From: JBBQUN01 sp963717115
GTDB lineage: Bacteria; Actinomycetota; Acidimicrobiia; Acidimicrobiales; SZUA-35
Assembly: GCA_963717115.1 (NCBI GenBank)
Contig: CAVQVO010000002.1
Span: 310,001 to 374,000, forward strand
Length of the DNA: 64,000 bases
Direction: 5' to 3'
Part shown: piece by piece, positions 61,527 through 64,000 of the stretch
How positions within the stretch are numbered: position 1 is the stretch's first letter
How the letters are laid out: the number at the start of each line of letters is the position of its first letter
Translations under genes and position numbers: made by a program
The notes under the pieces: model-generated
Told to the model about the DNA's origin: nothing
Databases searched by the model: none
The model's input: only the letters and a program-made list of their open reading frames with translations

Positions 61527-62015
61527 TCAGCCCAGATCGAGACGGGTCGGTTGCCCAAGGGTCGATTTACGTCCCACCAGTCCGGCGGCCTTGCCGGCCA
61601 GCCGGCGCAGCGGACTCGACGAGGTGCCCCAGCAATCCGCCGACTTCGGCGACACCGTGAGGATCCGGATCGAGGGCTGCTCCCGACCGTCGGGAAAGAA
61701 CGCCGTGTCGACCGCCGGCCACAGTCGGTCGATCTGTGCCGGGTTCTCGCTCACCCGAGCGGTGCCGGCGAGGGAGATCCACGTCTCGGCGTGGCCGTCG
61801 CTCAACGCGACATTCACCGGCTCATCGGCCTGGAGCCCGCTCACCCACTCGGAACGGCCATCGACCACGAAGACGAGTGCGCCCGCGTCGTCGACCTCGA
61901 CGACGGTGATGGGACGAGCGTGGAGCTCACCGTTGGGGGTGGAGGTGGTGAGCATGCCCACCACCCCCGGCGGGAACAGGGATCGGAGCCGGAGGACGTT
62001 CTCGGCCGTGGTCAT
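61527..62015 (-). CDS. Pyridoxamine 5'-phosphate oxidase-like (general stress protein 26-type) flavin/F420 protein
   Basis: The 162-residue protein has VGMLTTSTPNGELHARPITV, ALVFVVDGRSEWVSGLQADE, NVALSDGHAETWISLAGTAR and DRLWPAVDTAFFPDGREQP, the split-barrel FMN-binding fold of general stress protein 26-like PPOX proteins. In actinobacteria many of these bind F420 or FMN. Substrate unknown. It is convergent with malonyl-CoA decarboxylase and lies 114 bases from the TPR gene. Confidence 0.82.
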   Translation of the reverse strand: MTTAENVLRLRSLFPPGVVGMLTTSTPNGELHARPITVVEVDDAGALVFVVDGRSEWVSGLQADEPVNVALSDGHAETWISLAGTARVSENPAQIDRLWPAVDTAFFPDGREQPSIRILTVSPKSADCWGTSSSPLRRLAGKAAGLVGRKSTLGQPTRLDLG

Positions 62016-62129
62016 GGCTGGGAGGCGGACACCGGACCCGGGGCCGGTGTCGTCGTGGATCCGGGAACGAGCATGATCCGAGACTAGCCCGAACGTCGTG
62101 AACGCCCGGTTCCTCCCGAGGCGCGACGA

Positions 62130-64000
62130 TCAGCGCTGCGGGACGGCGGCCTGGATCGGCGCAGCGACCCCGGCGAGGCCCGAGATCACCCGCTGCCAAC
62201 CGGACCGGAGCGTCGACCCGTCGGTCGAACCCCATCCGCTCGAGGCGTGGGCATCGGCCCGCCCGGCACCACCGTCGCCGCCGAGCAACGTCGAGGCCGC
62301 CGCCGAGACCAGCGCCTTGGCAACCACGTCGCCGGCCTCGTCGGCGGCGACCCGTGCCCGCTCGAGGCGTGAGGTTGCGGGCCCCACGAGGCCCGAACGG
62401 GCCTCGGCAGCGGCGGCCGCCAGGTCGACCATCACCCGGTCGAGATAGCTCGCACCGACGGTGGCCCAAACCGCCTCGGCATCGGCGATCGGCTGGAGGA
62501 GATCCCCGCACATCGCCGTGGCGATCGCCCGAGTCGCCCGGGCGTACGGGAAGTCGACGTCGACCTCGCCGAGGATCGCCAGGGCCGCTTCGGCCTGCCC
62601 GGTCTGGCAGAGGGCGAGTGCGTAGGTCACCTTGGTCTCGCTCCCGTTGGCGCCCATGGCTGCGACCCGCTCGAGGGCGGTCTCGGCGACGACGACCGCC
62701 CGCTCGCCCAGGCCGAGGTGAACCGCCGTGCCGGCGGCCGCCATCATCGGGAACGCCAGGTCACCGAACAGGTCACCGACCGACAGCACCTCTTCCAGGC
62801 CGCGTTCGGCCTCGTGGTGTCGACCGAGGGCGACGAGCGCCCGGTTTCGTGGACCGAGCGCCTGGACGAGACCGAACCGATCGTCGAGTTCGCGGAACTC
62901 GACCAGGGCCCGTCGGGACAGCTCCTCGGCCTCGTTGAAGCGCCCCGCCCACAATCGGATCGAGGCCAGCAGCGAGTTCATCAACGCCGGGGTCCAGCGC
63001 TCGCCGAGTTCGGTGGCCTCGGTCCGCACCTCGATCGCCAGCTCCTCGGCCTCCTCGAAACGGAACGCGAAGAACCGGAGGAACGCCAGCAGGCCACTGG
63101 CCCAGTTGCGGCCCGACCGATCGCCGAGTTCGGTGAACCCGCTCGAGGCTCGACGGAGACGCTGCTCGGCGAGGGTGATGTCACCCGACAGGAACGCCAC
63201 CCACGCCTGATGCTGGCGAACCCAGGCCTGACCACGCGGATCGTCGAGCCGATCGCTCAACGCCTCGGCTTCGCCGAGCAGCCACTCGGCGTCGGCCAGG
63301 GAGCCGCCGAACACCTCGGCGAAACCCCGTTCGCGCAGCGACGCCGACAGCTCGGTGTCGTCGCCCAGCTCCCGGAAGATGTCGACGCTGCGGCCCAGCT
63401 GCTCGCGGGCCGAGTCGAGGTCGCCGGCCATCTGATCGATCTGTCCGAGATAGCGCCGGGCCTGGCCTTCGTGGCCTCGATCGCCGGCGGCCAGGGCGGA
63501 CTCGAGCACCGCTTCGGCCTCGGGCCGGGCCGTGACCCCTTCGCGGCGACCGACGGCGGTCTCGACACGCAACAGGATCAGTTCCCGGCCGATGGCGGGG
63601 CTCTCGGGGCCGAGCGCCAGGGCCCGGCTGACATGCATCGCCGCCTGGTTCAGCGAGCCGACGTGGAGCGATCGCTGCGCCGCATGGGTGAGGAGCCCGA
63701 CGGCGCGTTCCTTCATGTCGGGCGGTACCCCCTCGACCGGACCGATCTCGTCGATCAGTTCGGCAACGGTGGCGGTGTGATGGGCGACGACGTTGACCGG
63801 GCTCCGCTCCATGTCGCCGAGCGCAGCGGCCACCCCGGCGTGCCGCTGGGCGCGGACCAGTTTGGTCAGTCGTTGGTAGGTCACCTCTCGGACGAGATCG
63901 GTGCGGAACCGCCACCACTCCCGGTCGAGATCGAGCAGGCCCTCGTCGACCAGTGCTGCGACGTCGTTGCGATCGAAGACCTGGGACAGATGGTGCGCGA
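62130..64000 (-). CDS. Large TPR-repeat protein, C-terminal part (likely ATPase/cyclase- or LuxR-type signalling protein)
   Basis: The gene enters from the right edge on the minus strand, so its start is not visible. From the edge it reads HLSQVFDRNDVAALVDEGLL and FRTDLVREVTYQRLTKLVRA, the winged-helix-like end of an AAA/STAND ATPase region. It then has about 12 TPR-like repeats (EATELGERWTPALMNSLLAS, RALVEFRELDDRFGLVQALG, GLEEVLSVGDLFGDLAFPMM) and a C-terminal tail. In actinobacteria this tail usually follows an adenylate cyclase or LuxR-type ATPase core; that part lies outside. The TPR face should bind a partner protein. Confidence 0.7.
   Translation of the reverse strand, partial: AHHLSQVFDRNDVAALVDEGLLDLDREWWRFRTDLVREVTYQRLTKLVRAQRHAGVAAALGDMERSPVNVVAHHTATVAELIDEIGPVEGVPPDMKERAVGLLTHAAQRSLHVGSLNQAAMHVSRALALGPESPAIGRELILLRVETAVGRREGVTARPEAEAVLESALAAGDRGHEGQARRYLGQIDQMAGDLDSAREQLGRSVDIFRELGDDTELSASLRERGFAEVFGGSLADAEWLLGEAEALSDRLDDPRGQAWVRQHQAWVAFLSGDITLAEQRLRRASSGFTELGDRSGRNWASGLLAFLRFFAFRFEEAEELAIEVRTEATELGERWTPALMNSLLASIRLWAGRFNEAEELSRRALVEFRELDDRFGLVQALGPRNRALVALGRHHEAERGLEEVLSVGDLFGDLAFPMMAAAGTAVHLGLGERAVVVAETALERVAAMGANGSETKVTYALALCQTGQAEAALAILGEVDVDFPYARATRAIATAMCGDLLQPIADAEAVWATVGASYLDRVMVDLAAAAAEARSGLVGPATSRLERARVAADEAGDVVAKALVSAAASTLLGGDGGAGRADAHASSGWGSTDGSTLRSGWQRVISGLAGVAAPIQAAVPQR

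Noticed and set aside
1..64000. tRNA, rRNA, CRISPR, insertion sequence or prophage
   Set aside because: I saw no cloverleaf-like gene, rRNA motif, repeat-spacer array, transposase, integrase or phage structural gene.

Overview
The window is high-G+C DNA (roughly 70% by eye) with dense, tightly overlapping genes (GTGA/ATGA/TGATG junctions), many GTG and TTG starts, OmpR-type signalling, an F420-type (LLM) oxidoreductase, PPOX and Nudix proteins and many SDRs. This points to an actinobacterium; the gene style resembles Acidimicrobiia, but that placement is inference. I see no rRNA, tRNA, CRISPR array, insertion sequence or prophage.

Layout. 1-15.8 kb: a surface-glycan locus (flippase fragment, NHL-repeat lipoprotein, three sugar-C-methyltransferase-type proteins, two GT4 and one GT2 glycosyltransferases, a lectin-fold protein, a sugar epimerase, FkbM and other methyltransferases, a Nudix hydrolase and RfbF glucose-1-phosphate cytidylyltransferase). 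15.85-19.3 kb: a very large probable carbohydrate-active protein with an N-terminal N-E-T pentapeptide repeat. 19.4-23 kb: START-like protein plus SDR, secreted phosphoesterase, DUF1003 protein and an apparently internally deleted flippase-like membrane protein. 23.2-28.2 kb: a compact redox module (response regulator, histidine kinase, ferric-reductase-like di-haem membrane protein, FMN-binding protein, ApbE flavin transferase, twin PepSY-like protein). 28.3-30.4 kb: FAD oxidoreductase and SDR. 30.5-37.4 kb: osmotic-stress group (MscS channel translationally coupled to an SLC12-like cation-chloride cotransporter, convergent with a four-gene betaine/choline-type ABC importer). 37.4-44.6 kb: methyltransferases, peroxiredoxin, ABC-2 exporter, lipoproteins, P-loop kinase, PRC-barrel protein. 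44.8-51.6 kb: a P450 and a divergent aromatic meta-cleavage cluster (Hpa-type hydratase, isomerase, dehydrogenase, FAH protein, LigA/LigB-type dioxygenase) with a MarR regulator and a perfect palindromic operator between the divergent starts. 51.6-62 kb: patatin, sulfatase/phosphonoesterase, START protein plus LLM oxidoreductase, GNAT, a Rieske-glutamate-synthase fusion, an uncharacterised protein, SDR, malonyl-CoA decarboxylase and PPOX protein. 62.1 kb to the end: a TPR-rich protein running off the right edge.

Quality note. About 26 otherwise normal genes or gene segments need a one-base frame change to read through, usually one extra G or C in a short G/C run. They cluster between 34 and 54 kb. 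I read these as likely consensus errors of a long-read assembly, not as decay, and I give such genes as single interrupted CDSs.

How it works together. The left third builds and exports a branched, probably deoxy- and C-methylated surface glycan. The redox module looks like a regulated flavin-based electron route to the cell exterior. The osmotic group pairs solute release, ion transport and compatible-solute uptake. The aromatic cluster would open and degrade a homoprotocatechuate-like catechol under MarR control.
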